Assembly (NCBI GenBank): GCA_041666525.1
Contig: JBAYGT010000001.1
Coordinates: forward strand, 310,001-374,000
Length of the DNA: 64,000 nucleotides
Origin: JBAXTZ01 sp041666525
GTDB taxonomy: Bacteria; Bacillota; Negativicutes; JBAXTZ01
Reading direction: 5' to 3'
The position numbers were made by a program, and so were the translations under genes. Under the pieces are notes generated by a model. It was not told where the DNA came from and made no database searches. It saw only the letters and a list, made by a program, of their open reading frames with translations. Shown here in pieces: positions 8,203 through 17,339 of this stretch (positions within the stretch are counted from its first letter, which is position 1; every line of letters begins with the position of its first letter).

Positions 8203-8939
8203 CAATTACGCTCCATTCGATTTTTAGCAGCCGCAATAAGTTCTCTGAATAATTGTAACATCTGCGGATGGCTGACGGCCATCTGCTCTGGATGCCATTG
8301 CACGCCGAAAGTCAGCGTTTCACCCGGTTTTTCGATCGCTTCAATTATTCCATCATCGGTCCAGGCAGTCGCAACAAATCCGGAAGCGACAGTTTTGCAG
8401 GCCTGATGATGAAAGCTGTTGGTAACGAAGCTGCCGGATAAACATTTTTCCGCGACAGAGCCGCTCTGCATCCGTACCGTATGGCTACCGCTGTTGGCGC
8501 TCATTTCTTGCTGATGCTTCAATATTTTCGGTTTTATTGCAAACACATCTTGCCAAAGTGACCCGCCGCAAGCGACGTTCAACATTTGAATACCACGGCA
8601 AATTCCGAAAATTGGTTTGCCCTGAAGCATTACTTCTTTTATCAATGCCAATTCATACCAGTCTCGTTCAACACAGACTTCACCTAATTTTGGCTGTGGT
8701 TCCTGATCAAACAACAATGGATTGACGTCCACACCGCCGGATAGCAGCAAGCCATCAATCATACCAGCGTGAGCCTTGATTACGTCAGCAAGATCAGTAA
8801 TTGAAAGCATTGCCGGCACACCGCCGGCCTGCTCGACTGAACTGACATATGCACTTGAAACGTAATACCACTTTGATTTTATTTTGCAATTATCGGGTAG
8901 CTGCACACCTGCGGTAATACCGATTAGCGGCTTTTTCAT
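8202..8939 (-). CDS. Gamma-glutamyl-GABA hydrolase-like class I glutamine amidotransferase (PuuD family)
   Basis: 245-residue peptidase C26 domain. The nucleophile elbow is FGICRGIQM (C114) and the catalytic His-x-Glu lies in WHPEQM (H216, E218). LSGGVDVNP is the typical oxyanion region. Members hydrolyse gamma-glutamyl bonds, for example in gamma-glutamyl-GABA during putrescine breakdown. No other puu genes are present, so the real substrate may differ. Directly between the pgmB-like and pepA genes, with a one-base overlap to pepA. Confidence 0.88.
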   Translation of the reverse strand: MKKPLIGITAGVQLPDNCKIKSKWYYVSSAYVSSVEQAGGVPAMLSITDLADVIKAHAGMIDGLLLSGGVDVNPLLFDQEPQPKLGEVCVERDWYELALIKEVMLQGKPIFGICRGIQMLNVACGGSLWQDVFAIKPKILKHQQEMSANSGSHTVRMQSGSVAEKCLSGSFVTNSFHHQACKTVASGFVATAWTDDGIIEAIEKPGETLTFGVQWHPEQMAVSHPQMLQLFRELIAAAKNRMERN

Positions 8940-8946
8940 GCCTTTA

Positions 8947-9603
8947 TCACCTGTTTTGCACCTTGTTCAATATTTCTTCCAAATCAACGTCTAAAGGTGA
9001 TGCGTAAACACAGTCCGCACGATATAATGCTGCTTTGTCGCCAATGCCAACAACGTGCATTCCGGCTGCCAACGCCGCCTCAACTCCAGCGACTGCATCT
9101 TCAAAAACAACACAGTTTTCCGGTTTAACACCAAGCCTGGCTGCGGCATGCAAAAAGACATCCGGCGCGGGTTTGCCGCGTTTAACATGGCTGCTGTCGG
9201 AAATATTATCAAATAGCCCGTCAATACCGATACTTTTTAGAACCAGCGGCGCATTTTTGCTCGCCGAAGCTACGGAGAGTTTATAACCACATTTCTTCAG
9301 CGTCAACAATAATTGTTTTATCCCGGGCAGCAAATCGCTCTCGCTCATGGCATCTATCATTTTTACAAAGTTATCGTTTTTTTCTTTGCAAATTGCATCC
9401 ATTTCTTCCTGGCTAAGTTGCAAATCATTGTGGACCATAATCTGTTTTAACGAATCCACACGCGTCAAACCTAAAAGCTTTTCGTTTATTTTGTCGTCAA
9501 ACTCCCAGCCTTCACGGTCAGCAATAACCTGCCATGACTGGCAATGATATCCAACGGTATCGGTAATAACACCATCCATGTCAAAAATAAAAGCCTCGAT
9601 CAT
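8947..9603 (-). CDS. HAD hydrolase, beta-phosphoglucomutase-like
   Basis: 218-residue HAD subclass I phosphotransferase. Motif I is FIFDMDGVITD (D8, D10, the latter the acid/base aspartate of mutases), motif II SVASAS, motif III K in KRGKPAPDV, and motif IV VFEDAVAGV. The cap residues GLTR resemble beta-phosphoglucomutase, which converts beta-glucose 1-phosphate to glucose 6-phosphate; no maltose phosphorylase is nearby, so a phosphatase role is possible. Start at 9603 follows GGAGGGG; the longer frame would run into the upstream terminator hairpin. First gene of its operon. Confidence 0.82.
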   Translation of the reverse strand: MIEAFIFDMDGVITDTVGYHCQSWQVIADREGWEFDDKINEKLLGLTRVDSLKQIMVHNDLQLSQEEMDAICKEKNDNFVKMIDAMSESDLLPGIKQLLLTLKKCGYKLSVASASKNAPLVLKSIGIDGLFDNISDSSHVKRGKPAPDVFLHAAARLGVKPENCVVFEDAVAGVEAALAAGMHVVGIGDKAALYRADCVYASPLDVDLEEILNKVQNR

Positions 9604-9623
9604 CACCCCTCCAGTTTCGCAAG

Positions 9624-9654
9624 AAAAGCTATGCCGTCGAATCGACGGCATAGC
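9624..9654 (-). terminator. Terminator after the M14-like gene
   Basis: A perfect 13-base inverted repeat, GCTATGCCGTCGA/TCGACGGCATAGC, followed on the minus strand by TTTTC, begins 20 bases after the M14-like stop. It separates pepT-ThuA-M14 from the pgmB-like operon. Confidence 0.72.
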
Positions 9655-9674
9655 ATCACATGGTACGTTTGAAA

Positions 9675-10499
9675 TCAGTTGCCAAAAAAAGCTTCCAAAA
9701 CCCCGCGATAAGTGGCAGTTCGCGTAGTTAATGGCGGATTGGTTTCACTATGAAGAATATTTTCCACAGTTATTACCGGACAAGCACCGCGCTTATACAA
9801 CAACTCGTCAATGGAGCCATCTTCGGTGTTCGGCACAATTCCATCGGCAATCGTTTCGTCAAACCGGGTGACCCCATCAATAATTAACGGCAGCATACTG
9901 GTTTTCAAATATTCAATTACTCGTTTCGCAATCGGGCTGGCTTGCCAGCTGCAACCGGAAATATAAAGATAAGTACCCCAGCGGTCCAACACATACCCCT
10001 CGGCTTCATACACCGGATCTTCATGCAGGTCCAGTACTGCCGCATTGGCGTTGATCTTGATCATTTCAGTAACGAAATTGGTAATCGCACCAGCCTCCGG
10101 GCACGCCGGAGTATCGGCACGTCCCAATAAGTGATCACTGTCACCAACGCTCTGACTGTAGGGGCCGTAACGGTTATGCTCAAGATAACCCCAAGGATTG
10201 CACAACGGCAACACCAATATTTCTCTGGTCTTTCCCAATTCCACTAACTGCCGGACATATTCACTAATTGCATTCGTCCCAGCCGGTTCGCGGCCATGAA
10301 TACCGCCAATTACTACCCAATCAACTGCCTGTGCGTTACTGTAAGCGTAAACAGGCAACTTTACAGTATCATTATTACGTTCCAACGTTTGTTCGGTCAC
10401 CAGCTGCTTTGTCCAACCGAAAGTTTCTAAGATATCAAGTCTGGAATACAATTCATCCAGGTTTATCCGTCCATCAACCGCTAATGATTCCGGAAACAT
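9675..10499 (-). CDS. M14-family metallocarboxypeptidase/deacylase-like protein
   Basis: 274-residue protein of the M14/succinylglutamate desuccinylase-aspartoacylase fold. Zinc ligands are seen as GGIHGREPAG (H-x-x-E) and the later LDLHEDP His; a glutamate in ITVENILHSE is the candidate general base. It may remove an acyl or amino acid from a small conjugate or peptide. Start at ATG 10499, five bases after GAGG. Last gene of the pepT-ThuA-like-M14 set, followed by a terminator. Exact substrate unknown. Confidence 0.75.
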   Translation of the reverse strand: MFPESLAVDGRINLDELYSRLDILETFGWTKQLVTEQTLERNNDTVKLPVYAYSNAQAVDWVVIGGIHGREPAGTNAISEYVRQLVELGKTREILVLPLCNPWGYLEHNRYGPYSQSVGDSDHLLGRADTPACPEAGAITNFVTEMIKINANAAVLDLHEDPVYEAEGYVLDRWGTYLYISGCSWQASPIAKRVIEYLKTSMLPLIIDGVTRFDETIADGIVPNTEDGSIDELLYKRGACPVITVENILHSETNPPLTTRTATYRGVLEAFFGN

Positions 10500-10520
10500 A
10501 CTCACCTCTGATTTGTTTTT

Positions 10521-11246
10521 TTACAAAAATTTTGATTCCGCGTCCTGCGGACAAGTAATTTCCATCTTCCCCTTCGGATTATTGGTCCAGCGAACAGCAT
10601 TCATAATAATCCGTTTGATATCCTCGCGATGATAAATCGGGTTTGTTTCATGGCCCGGCGAAAAATAGAATATCCGGCCATTACCGCGACAGAAGCAGCA
10701 ACCGCTGCGGAAGGCATTGCCGTTGCTATAAGCCGAAATAAAGATAATTTTATCTGGTTCGGGAATATCAAACCGTTCACCGTACATTTCATGCTCCGGC
10801 AAATGAATATAATCGCCGACACCTTCAGTGATCGGATGTCCGGGCGCTATGTTCCACATTACTTCCTGTTCACCGTCATGCCAGCGCAGACTGCAGGTTG
10901 TTCCCATCATGGTCTGAAATATTTTACTGAAATGCGCAGAGTGCAGCACAATAAGTCCCATACCTTCAAGCACCTGCTTCTGCACACGTTTTACAATCAC
11001 ATCGTCCACTTTGTCATGTGCCACGTGCCCCCACCAGAGCAAAACATCAGTCCGGTCAAGAACTTCCTGCGTAAGCCCGTGTTCAGGCATTTCCAAGCTG
11101 GCGAAGCTGGCATTCATATCCGCCTGGTTATTTAAATAATCGACTATTGGTGAATGCAAGCCGTTAGGGTAAACTGCTTGTACAGTTTTATCAGTTTTTT
11201 CGTGAACAAATTCGTTCCAAAAAACAACATTGATTTTTTTCGACAT
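10521..11246 (-). CDS. ThuA-like domain protein
   Basis: 241-residue protein of the ThuA (trehalose utilisation) class I amidotransferase-like fold, recognised from the pattern VVFWNEFVHE near the N-terminus, the central VLLWWGHVAH and LIVLHSAHFSK segments, and the late YFSPGHE. ThuA of rhizobia is linked to sugar (3-keto-disaccharide) metabolism. It lies between pepT and the M14-like gene in one operon, a setting that does not clarify a sugar role. Start at ATG after AGGGGGAG. Confidence 0.8.
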   Translation of the reverse strand: MSKKINVVFWNEFVHEKTDKTVQAVYPNGLHSPIVDYLNNQADMNASFASLEMPEHGLTQEVLDRTDVLLWWGHVAHDKVDDVIVKRVQKQVLEGMGLIVLHSAHFSKIFQTMMGTTCSLRWHDGEQEVMWNIAPGHPITEGVGDYIHLPEHEMYGERFDIPEPDKIIFISAYSNGNAFRSGCCFCRGNGRIFYFSPGHETNPIYHREDIKRIIMNAVRWTNNPKGKMEITCPQDAESKFL

Positions 11247-11254
11247 TACTCCCC

Positions 11255-12487
11255 CTACTTGGCTGCGCCATAGGCTTTTATTATCTGTACAACAACTTGA
11301 ACCGCTTTTTCCATTGATTCCAGCGAAACATATTCATAACGTCCGTGATAATTGTGCCCGCCAGTGAAAAGGTTCGGACTTGGCAAGCCCATAAATGACA
11401 AACGAGCGCCATCGGTTCCACCACGGATCGGCACAGTTATCGGTGCAATATCAAGATCGCGCATTGCTTGTTGGGCAATTTCGACTACATGAAATACCGG
11501 TTCGATTTTCTCGCGCATATTGAAATAGCTGTCTTTTAAATCAAGGTTAACTTCGGCCTTTGGATACTTATGAGCAATAAACTCAACTGTCTTGCGCATG
11601 TATTCTTTTTTCTGCTCAAACAGATCGCGATCATGATCGCGAATGATTATATCAATCACCGTTTCTTCAACTGTACCGGTAAAATCGGTAATGTGGAAAA
11701 ACCCTTCATAATCCTGGGTATTCACGGGACGGTCAAACGCCGGCAGCATATCACATAATTCCATACCGACAATAACCGAGTTGATCATTTTCTGTTTCGC
11801 CGATCCCGGGTGAACATTACGGCCTTTGATCGTAATTTTGGCGCCAGCGCCGTTAAAGTTCTCATATTCAATCGAGCCTAATTCACCGCCATCAACAGTA
11901 TAGGCATATTTCGCACCGAATTTTTCGACATCGAAATATTTTGTGCCTGCTCCGACTTCTTCATCCGGCGTGAACCCGATGCACAACGGCCCGTGTTCAA
12001 TTTCTGGATGCTTGAGTAAATAATCAACGGCGGTCATGATCTCGGCAATACCAGCCTTGTCATCGGCTCCCAGTAACGTCGAGCCATCAGTTGTGATTAG
12101 CGTTTGCCCGATATACCCTTTCAATTCAGGAAAATCAGCCGGCGACAATACGATATTGTTCTCATAGTCAAGACAGATATCGGCGCCGTCATAGTTCTCA
12201 ACGATTTTCGGTTTGACGTTTTCACCGCTAAAATCGGCCGCCGTATCATAATGAGCGATAAATCCGATAGCCGGAATAGCTTTGGTAACGTTAGCAGGAA
12301 TTTTTGCGGTAACATAGCCATATTCATCAATATTTACATCTTTAATACCAAATGCTCTTAACTCTTCGGTCAGCATCCGCGCCAAAACCAGTTGCTTCGA
12401 AGAACTCGGATAAGTTTCTGAATCATGCTCCGAACGGGTATCGACCGCTACATAACGTAAAAATCTTTCCAAAACTGCTTTTTTCAT
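11255..12487 (-). CDS. pepT: Peptidase T (tripeptide aminopeptidase)
   Basis: 410-residue M20B zinc peptidase that releases the N-terminal residue of tripeptides. Motifs: GFIAHYDTAADF (metal His and the Asp two residues on), GADDKAG (bridging Asp), TPDEEVGAGT (catalytic Glu and metal Glu), and TVDGGELG. Length matches E. coli PepT (408). Start ATG after AGGAGAG. First gene of the pepT-ThuA-M14 unit, and separated from the lplT genes by a strong terminator. Confidence 0.95.
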   Translation of the reverse strand: MKKAVLERFLRYVAVDTRSEHDSETYPSSSKQLVLARMLTEELRAFGIKDVNIDEYGYVTAKIPANVTKAIPAIGFIAHYDTAADFSGENVKPKIVENYDGADICLDYENNIVLSPADFPELKGYIGQTLITTDGSTLLGADDKAGIAEIMTAVDYLLKHPEIEHGPLCIGFTPDEEVGAGTKYFDVEKFGAKYAYTVDGGELGSIEYENFNGAGAKITIKGRNVHPGSAKQKMINSVIVGMELCDMLPAFDRPVNTQDYEGFFHITDFTGTVEETVIDIIIRDHDRDLFEQKKEYMRKTVEFIAHKYPKAEVNLDLKDSYFNMREKIEPVFHVVEIAQQAMRDLDIAPITVPIRGGTDGARLSFMGLPSPNLFTGGHNYHGRYEYVSLESMEKAVQVVVQIIKAYGAAK

Positions 12488-12555
12488 AATACTCTCCTAA
12501 AAAAAATTATAATTTATAATTCGCCAAAAAAGCCTCAAATCCTGCATAAAGTTTT

Positions 12556-12595
12556 AAAAAATCGACTTAACTCAAAAAAGTTAAGTCGATTTTTT
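12556..12595 (-). terminator. Terminator after the aas-lplT-lplT operon
   Basis: A 17-bp perfect stem (12556-12572 with 12579-12595) with a 6-base loop and a terminal run of T starts 28 bases past the second lplT stop. The stem also has a T tract on plus, so it could act in both directions. Confidence 0.8.
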
Positions 12596-12622
12596 TACCA
12601 ATATTTTTTTCAACAGCTCCGA

Positions 12623-13828
12623 TTAATTCAGATCAAGCGGATCACGGACAAAAAGCGCGGCCAGCTTCAACCCCTTCATCATTTGCAGCATATAGAACAC
12701 GATTATCATAAATACCAGCGCCAACATCGCTATTGACCAGCGGATATCGACGCCTGCTCCGGATGCTACTGTATAGATGCCCACACCGACAAGCATAGCA
12801 CTATTTTCAACAATGTTTTGACAGGCAACTGCCCGCCCCGGTCCGATGGTCGCTTTACCGATAGTTTGCAACGTGGCATTAAGCGGAATAATCAGAATTG
12901 CACCGCTAACACCAACTAATAACAACAATGCCACAGTAAATCCGATTGAATGTATAAACAGAAACAACGCCAGTATTACCGCCATTACCACACCGGCATA
13001 TACCGCGCGATACATTTTTTTCATTGAAATAATCATCGGTACGATCAACGAACCGATTATCAAACCGACGCCGGTCAGGGCAAACAGAATGCTAATATCA
13101 GTATTATCTTTCAAAAATAATGTCGCCGGGATCCAAACGATCAGTATCATGCGAAAAACAGTAGATACCATCCAAAACGATGCTGTTCCTGTAACCGCAA
13201 ACCGACTCTCGCGAGTATTAAAAATCGTTTTGCAATCTTCTGCAAAATAACGTAATGTACCTTTGAATTTCAAAGTAGTATTTGCCGGATTTTTCGGGAT
13301 GAGAAAATTAAAATATATCGAAACAGCAAAAACAATAAAACCTACGTAGATTGCAACATTTATCGACAAATCCGATAAAATCCCGCCGGTAATACCGCCG
13401 ATTAATATCGCGGCGATCGTTGAACCTTCCACCCAGGAATTGTAACGCACTAAAGATTTATCGTTTTTGCACAACCACGGCAATATTCCGTATTTGGCCA
13501 TGGTATATATTGCAGCGCCGGCGCCGACAACAAAATACGACGCTGCCGGATCAAAATCCAGTAGCAACATTAACAATCCGACAATTTTTATTGCATTACC
13601 AGCCTTTAGGATGTTGGTTTTGGGATAACGGTCGGCTAACCGTCCCAAAATCGGTGTAAACAAAATATAGGGCACAACAAACGCCGCTTGCGCGAGCGGC
13701 GCATAATACGCCGGATAATTATCTCTGGTCATTATTGCTAAAATAATGTAAAGAATCATGTTGTCGCCAAAAGCCGCGAAAAACTGGGCAATAACCAAGG
13801 CGTTGATCGGTCGGATAAATTTGGTCAT
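12623..13828 (-). CDS. lplT: Lysophospholipid transporter LplT-like (second copy)
   Basis: 401-residue MFS protein of the LplT family, which flips lysophosphatidylethanolamine across the inner membrane for re-acylation by Aas. Shared with the upstream paralogue: an N-terminal AQFFAAFGDNM block, FTPILGRLADRYPK after helix 2, KYGILPWL, and PLNATLQTIG before the last helices. Starts at ATG 13828, overlapping the first copy's TGA by one base, with GAGGAA eight bases upstream. The two copies are clearly homologous but diverged, not a recent duplication. Confidence 0.88.
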   Translation of the reverse strand: MTKFIRPINALVIAQFFAAFGDNMILYIILAIMTRDNYPAYYAPLAQAAFVVPYILFTPILGRLADRYPKTNILKAGNAIKIVGLLMLLLDFDPAASYFVVGAGAAIYTMAKYGILPWLCKNDKSLVRYNSWVEGSTIAAILIGGITGGILSDLSINVAIYVGFIVFAVSIYFNFLIPKNPANTTLKFKGTLRYFAEDCKTIFNTRESRFAVTGTASFWMVSTVFRMILIVWIPATLFLKDNTDISILFALTGVGLIIGSLIVPMIISMKKMYRAVYAGVVMAVILALFLFIHSIGFTVALLLLVGVSGAILIIPLNATLQTIGKATIGPGRAVACQNIVENSAMLVGVGIYTVASGAGVDIRWSIAMLALVFMIIVFYMLQMMKGLKLAALFVRDPLDLN

Positions 13829-15033
13829 CAACTGTTCCTCTTAATAATTTTGGCAGTTTTGCTCATAACCAGCATCAGTAACAACTGTAATATCACACCG
13901 CCGAGTATCACATTATCAATGTTAAACTTCATGTTGTCAGCAGCCATGTATAACAAAATTCCGCTGAACATCGCCGAAAATTCCAGCCAGTTTTGACTGG
14001 CTACCGCACAACCAGCACCGATTGAACGCTCGCCCATATCTTGCAGGGTCGCGTTCAGCGGTACAAAGAATACGCCGCCAAAAACACCGATTAGTACCAG
14101 AATCAGCGCTGTTATAATATAGCCACCGGAAATAAAAGCCAGCAACGCAATACTGACAGCCATCAGCACTCCGGCAATAATCGTGCGGCTGTAGGTTTTT
14201 ATTGTAATAAACAGCGGCGCTAAAAACGAGCCGATTGCGACACCAATACCCGTTAATGCGAGCATCACGCTCTGTCCGTGTCCTTGGTCGATACCAAGAT
14301 GCAACGGTAGCCAAACCAATAATATCATCCGCAAGACCGTGGATGATGTCCAGAATGTCGCCGTTCCCATTACACAAAACCGACTGACTGATGTTGTAAA
14401 TACGGTTTTCATATCACTGGCAAAACCACGCAATGACATAGCCACGAAACTAAACGGATTTATCGGAAAAACGATACTCTTATTGCCTTCGTTACGTGGA
14501 ATGGCAAAGTTAAGCAGCATCGAAAACATGAGGATCGCAAAACACACTGCCAGCGAGAGATCAATCGACTGCGCGGCGATATATTCTCCGGCAACGCCGC
14601 CAAATAAAATTGCGAGTAACGTTCCACCTTCGACAGCGGCATTAGCCTTCATCAAAACGTCGTCATCCCGGCTCAATACCGGTAAAATACCATATTTGGC
14701 CGGCATATAAATAACTGCGCCCATCCCTACTACAAAGTAAGAAAGAACCGGATTAACAGCGAAAAATGCCAATAATATACCAAACGCCTTGAGCCCGTTA
14801 CCAGTCATTAATACATATTTTTTCGGAAAACGATCGCCGATACGGCCAACATATGGACAAAAAATAATATACGATACCAGAAATGCCGACTGGGCAATCA
14901 AAATAAACAAAGAATCGCTATTATGTTGCTTGCTGATAATCGCGATGACAATGAAAAACATCATCTGATCGCCGAACGCTGACCAAAATTGCGCTCCGAC
15001 CAACGCCCAAATACCTTTATTGAGATTCCACAT
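13828..15033 (-). CDS. lplT: Lysophospholipid transporter LplT-like (first copy)
   Basis: 401-residue MFS protein with about 12 helices and LplT motifs: VGAQFWSAFGDQM, CPYVGRIGDRFPKK, PAKYGILPVL and PLNATLQDMGERS. It starts at ATG 15033, overlapping the Aas stop by one base (TAATG), and is overlapped in turn by the second copy. In E. coli aas and lplT form an operon in which LplT brings lysophospholipids to Aas; here there are two transporters for one acyltransferase. They may handle different head groups or act as a pair; neither is shown. Confidence 0.88.
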   Translation of the reverse strand: MWNLNKGIWALVGAQFWSAFGDQMMFFIVIAIISKQHNSDSLFILIAQSAFLVSYIIFCPYVGRIGDRFPKKYVLMTGNGLKAFGILLAFFAVNPVLSYFVVGMGAVIYMPAKYGILPVLSRDDDVLMKANAAVEGGTLLAILFGGVAGEYIAAQSIDLSLAVCFAILMFSMLLNFAIPRNEGNKSIVFPINPFSFVAMSLRGFASDMKTVFTTSVSRFCVMGTATFWTSSTVLRMILLVWLPLHLGIDQGHGQSVMLALTGIGVAIGSFLAPLFITIKTYSRTIIAGVLMAVSIALLAFISGGYIITALILVLIGVFGGVFFVPLNATLQDMGERSIGAGCAVASQNWLEFSAMFSGILLYMAADNMKFNIDNVILGGVILQLLLMLVMSKTAKIIKRNS

Positions 15034-17186
15034 TATTCAATCTTTCCAGCCAGCTCTTTTATCGTCACATAATCGGTTTTCCCGGTACCTAGTAACGGCA
15101 ATTCATTGACTTCAACAATTCGTTCCGGAATACTTAACATACTGATTCCATTTTGCTGCCAATATTCGCGTAAGATTTTTCGGTCAACCGCTTTGGCCGT
15201 GGTAAATACGATTATTTTTTCACCGCGCTTTTCATCTTGAACATTTACGGCTGCGGTCGGCGCCAGATCAAAACAGGTAGAGAACGCTTTCTCGACAGCA
15301 TCCAGACTAATCATCTCACCACTTACTTTGGCAAACCGCTTGACGCGTGAGCGAATCGATATGAACCGTTCGTTATCAATCGCAACAACGTCGCCGGTAT
15401 CATAATAACCTTCCAACGGGACAAAGCCTTTATCTTCGATAAGATAGCCTTCCATGATATTTGGGCCTTTTATCGTCAATACACCGACCTCTTCATCCGG
15501 CGACTGCGCCTCAACACCCTCAACCGGTTCGAGTTTATAATCAATACACGGCATCAATTTACCCGCCGAACCAATTTTGTAAAATAATTTTGTGTTTCCG
15601 GATACCAGTGGTGATGCCTCGGTCATGCCGTAACCTTCGCTGATACGCACGCCAAACTTATCGAGCCAAAGATACCGGGTAGCATCAGTCAGTTTCTCGG
15701 CGCCGGCGATAACATATTTTATCGCCTGAAAATCGTAAGAATGGGCGTATAACCCGTAACCATTAAGGAAAGTAGAAGTTCCAAGCAATATTGAAATGTT
15801 CCACTCGTAACACATTTCAGGAATTTCTTTATAGTGCAATGGTGACGGATAGAGCATCAACATCATACCTTCAAGAATCGGCAGCAATTCACCGGCCATA
15901 ATTCCAAAAGAATGGAACAGCGGTAGTGCGTTTAGCATGTTATCGCGCGGCGTCATATCAAAAACCGCCATACCTTGAAAAACGTTAACTAACAAATTAG
16001 TATGCGTAAGTACGACACCTTTAGGTTTGCTTTCCGAACCGCTGGTAAACAAAATCACCCGTTGATTTGGCACGTATGGCGCACGCTTACAAGAAAATGA
16101 TTTCCAAGCGCCATTCAATTTATCGGCCAAAGTAAGCGCTTCTTTGACATCTTCAAGATAAATAATCCGGCATAGCTCTTGAAGCGCTGTTTCAAGATTT
16201 TCCAGCTTGGCTTTTTCGATAAACGCTCGTGAAGTAATAATCGTCTTGATACCGGCATTCTTCGCACAGGAAATGTTGCTGGCAATACCGGCGGTAAAGT
16301 TAATCATCGCAATGGTTTTGCCTTCTGCGAACAACCCGAACATAGCGACCGGATGAGCGGCAGCGTTTGGCAGCATCAATCCAACTTTTTCTTCACCGGA
16401 AAGCAATTGACCAAGCTTTCCGCCTAGTACCCGGCTGGAAAGAACAAGTTTTTTATAGGATAGCTCGGCGCCCATTGCATCACGTAATATTATTTTGTTT
16501 CTGCCATGGGTCTTCGCAGAATCCAGCAACGAATTAAACAGATTGACTTCCTTGCCAGCCTTTTCCATGCGTGCCAACACCTTGAGTTTTTGCATATTAT
16601 CAATAATTTTATCGGCATAGAACCGCTTTTTTTTGGTAATTTCAGTGTTTTTCATTTCCGGTAACTTGAACGGTTCACCGACATACAGCATGATGTCATG
16701 AAACCAGCGTGTTTTGTACATTTCCGTGACGCGGGTGAATTTATTTTGTTCCATGCCAATTGTTACCATCGGCAAAATATTAGCCTGTGACTTCGAAGCC
16801 AGCCAAATTACGCCGCCGTAGCCTTTCATGAAACTACCGGTCGTAGTCAATCGTCCTTCGGGGAAAATAACCACCGTGTGATTCTCATTTAGCTTTGCCA
16901 TGATTTTTTTCATAGCATAGGGGCTTCGTTGATCAACTGAAACGAAGTTGCAGGACAACTTGAAAAACCAGTTAAACTTATTGACAAAAGTAGTATACAC
17001 AACAAAATATGTATCTTTTGGCATTAACGCATACATTAGCGCCGCATCCATAAAAGATACATGATTAGGAATAACCAGCGTCGGCCCCTTTCCTTTTAAC
17101 GCCTCAATCTGTTCATAATTAACAATCTTTATATCATAAAAAAAATTCAATACCAGCCGCGTAAACCATCTCAAAAAAGACCGCAT
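15033..17186 (-). CDS. aas: Bifunctional acyltransferase / acyl-ACP synthetase (Aas)
   Basis: 717-residue fusion with the layout of E. coli Aas (719). The N-terminal PlsC-type acyltransferase has NHVSFMD (H-x4-D) and FPEGR. A linker leads to an AMP-binding acyl-activating domain with the P-loop FTSGSESKPKGVV, EGYGMTEASPL and GYYDTGD, and a C-terminal lysine in LLGTGKTDYV. It re-acylates lysophosphatidylethanolamine at the 2-position using fatty acid, ATP and ACP. The start is ATG 17186 after GGGGGT; a GTG 15 bases upstream is less likely. Heads aas-lplT-lplT behind a TATAAT promoter. Confidence 0.93.
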   Translation of the reverse strand: MRSFLRWFTRLVLNFFYDIKIVNYEQIEALKGKGPTLVIPNHVSFMDAALMYALMPKDTYFVVYTTFVNKFNWFFKLSCNFVSVDQRSPYAMKKIMAKLNENHTVVIFPEGRLTTTGSFMKGYGGVIWLASKSQANILPMVTIGMEQNKFTRVTEMYKTRWFHDIMLYVGEPFKLPEMKNTEITKKKRFYADKIIDNMQKLKVLARMEKAGKEVNLFNSLLDSAKTHGRNKIILRDAMGAELSYKKLVLSSRVLGGKLGQLLSGEEKVGLMLPNAAAHPVAMFGLFAEGKTIAMINFTAGIASNISCAKNAGIKTIITSRAFIEKAKLENLETALQELCRIIYLEDVKEALTLADKLNGAWKSFSCKRAPYVPNQRVILFTSGSESKPKGVVLTHTNLLVNVFQGMAVFDMTPRDNMLNALPLFHSFGIMAGELLPILEGMMLMLYPSPLHYKEIPEMCYEWNISILLGTSTFLNGYGLYAHSYDFQAIKYVIAGAEKLTDATRYLWLDKFGVRISEGYGMTEASPLVSGNTKLFYKIGSAGKLMPCIDYKLEPVEGVEAQSPDEEVGVLTIKGPNIMEGYLIEDKGFVPLEGYYDTGDVVAIDNERFISIRSRVKRFAKVSGEMISLDAVEKAFSTCFDLAPTAAVNVQDEKRGEKIIVFTTAKAVDRKILREYWQQNGISMLSIPERIVEVNELPLLGTGKTDYVTIKELAGKIE

Positions 17187-17217
17187 GTTTACCCCCTGCA
17201 CTCAAAAAATCAGCTTA

Positions 17218-17246
17218 ATTATAGCAAACAATAACTAAACAAGCAA
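17218..17246 (-). promoter_or_regulatory. Promoter of the aas-lplT-lplT operon
   Basis: TTGCTT (17241-17246), 17 bases, then TATAAT (17218-17223) carrying an upstream TGC (extended -10). It lies 32 bases before the aas start. Confidence 0.6.
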
Positions 17247-17339
17247 TCGCAAACATCGCGCAGATCGCCAAACTGTAAACTATCGACTGTTTTACAGACA
17301 ATCAGCGCCGTTCACTATTATCATTAATTTAATCTATTT

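Noticed and set aside
17270..17300. Weak inverted repeat CTGTAAA/TTTACAG downstream of the namZ stop
   Set aside because: It needs a bulge and has no T tract, so I could not support a terminator.
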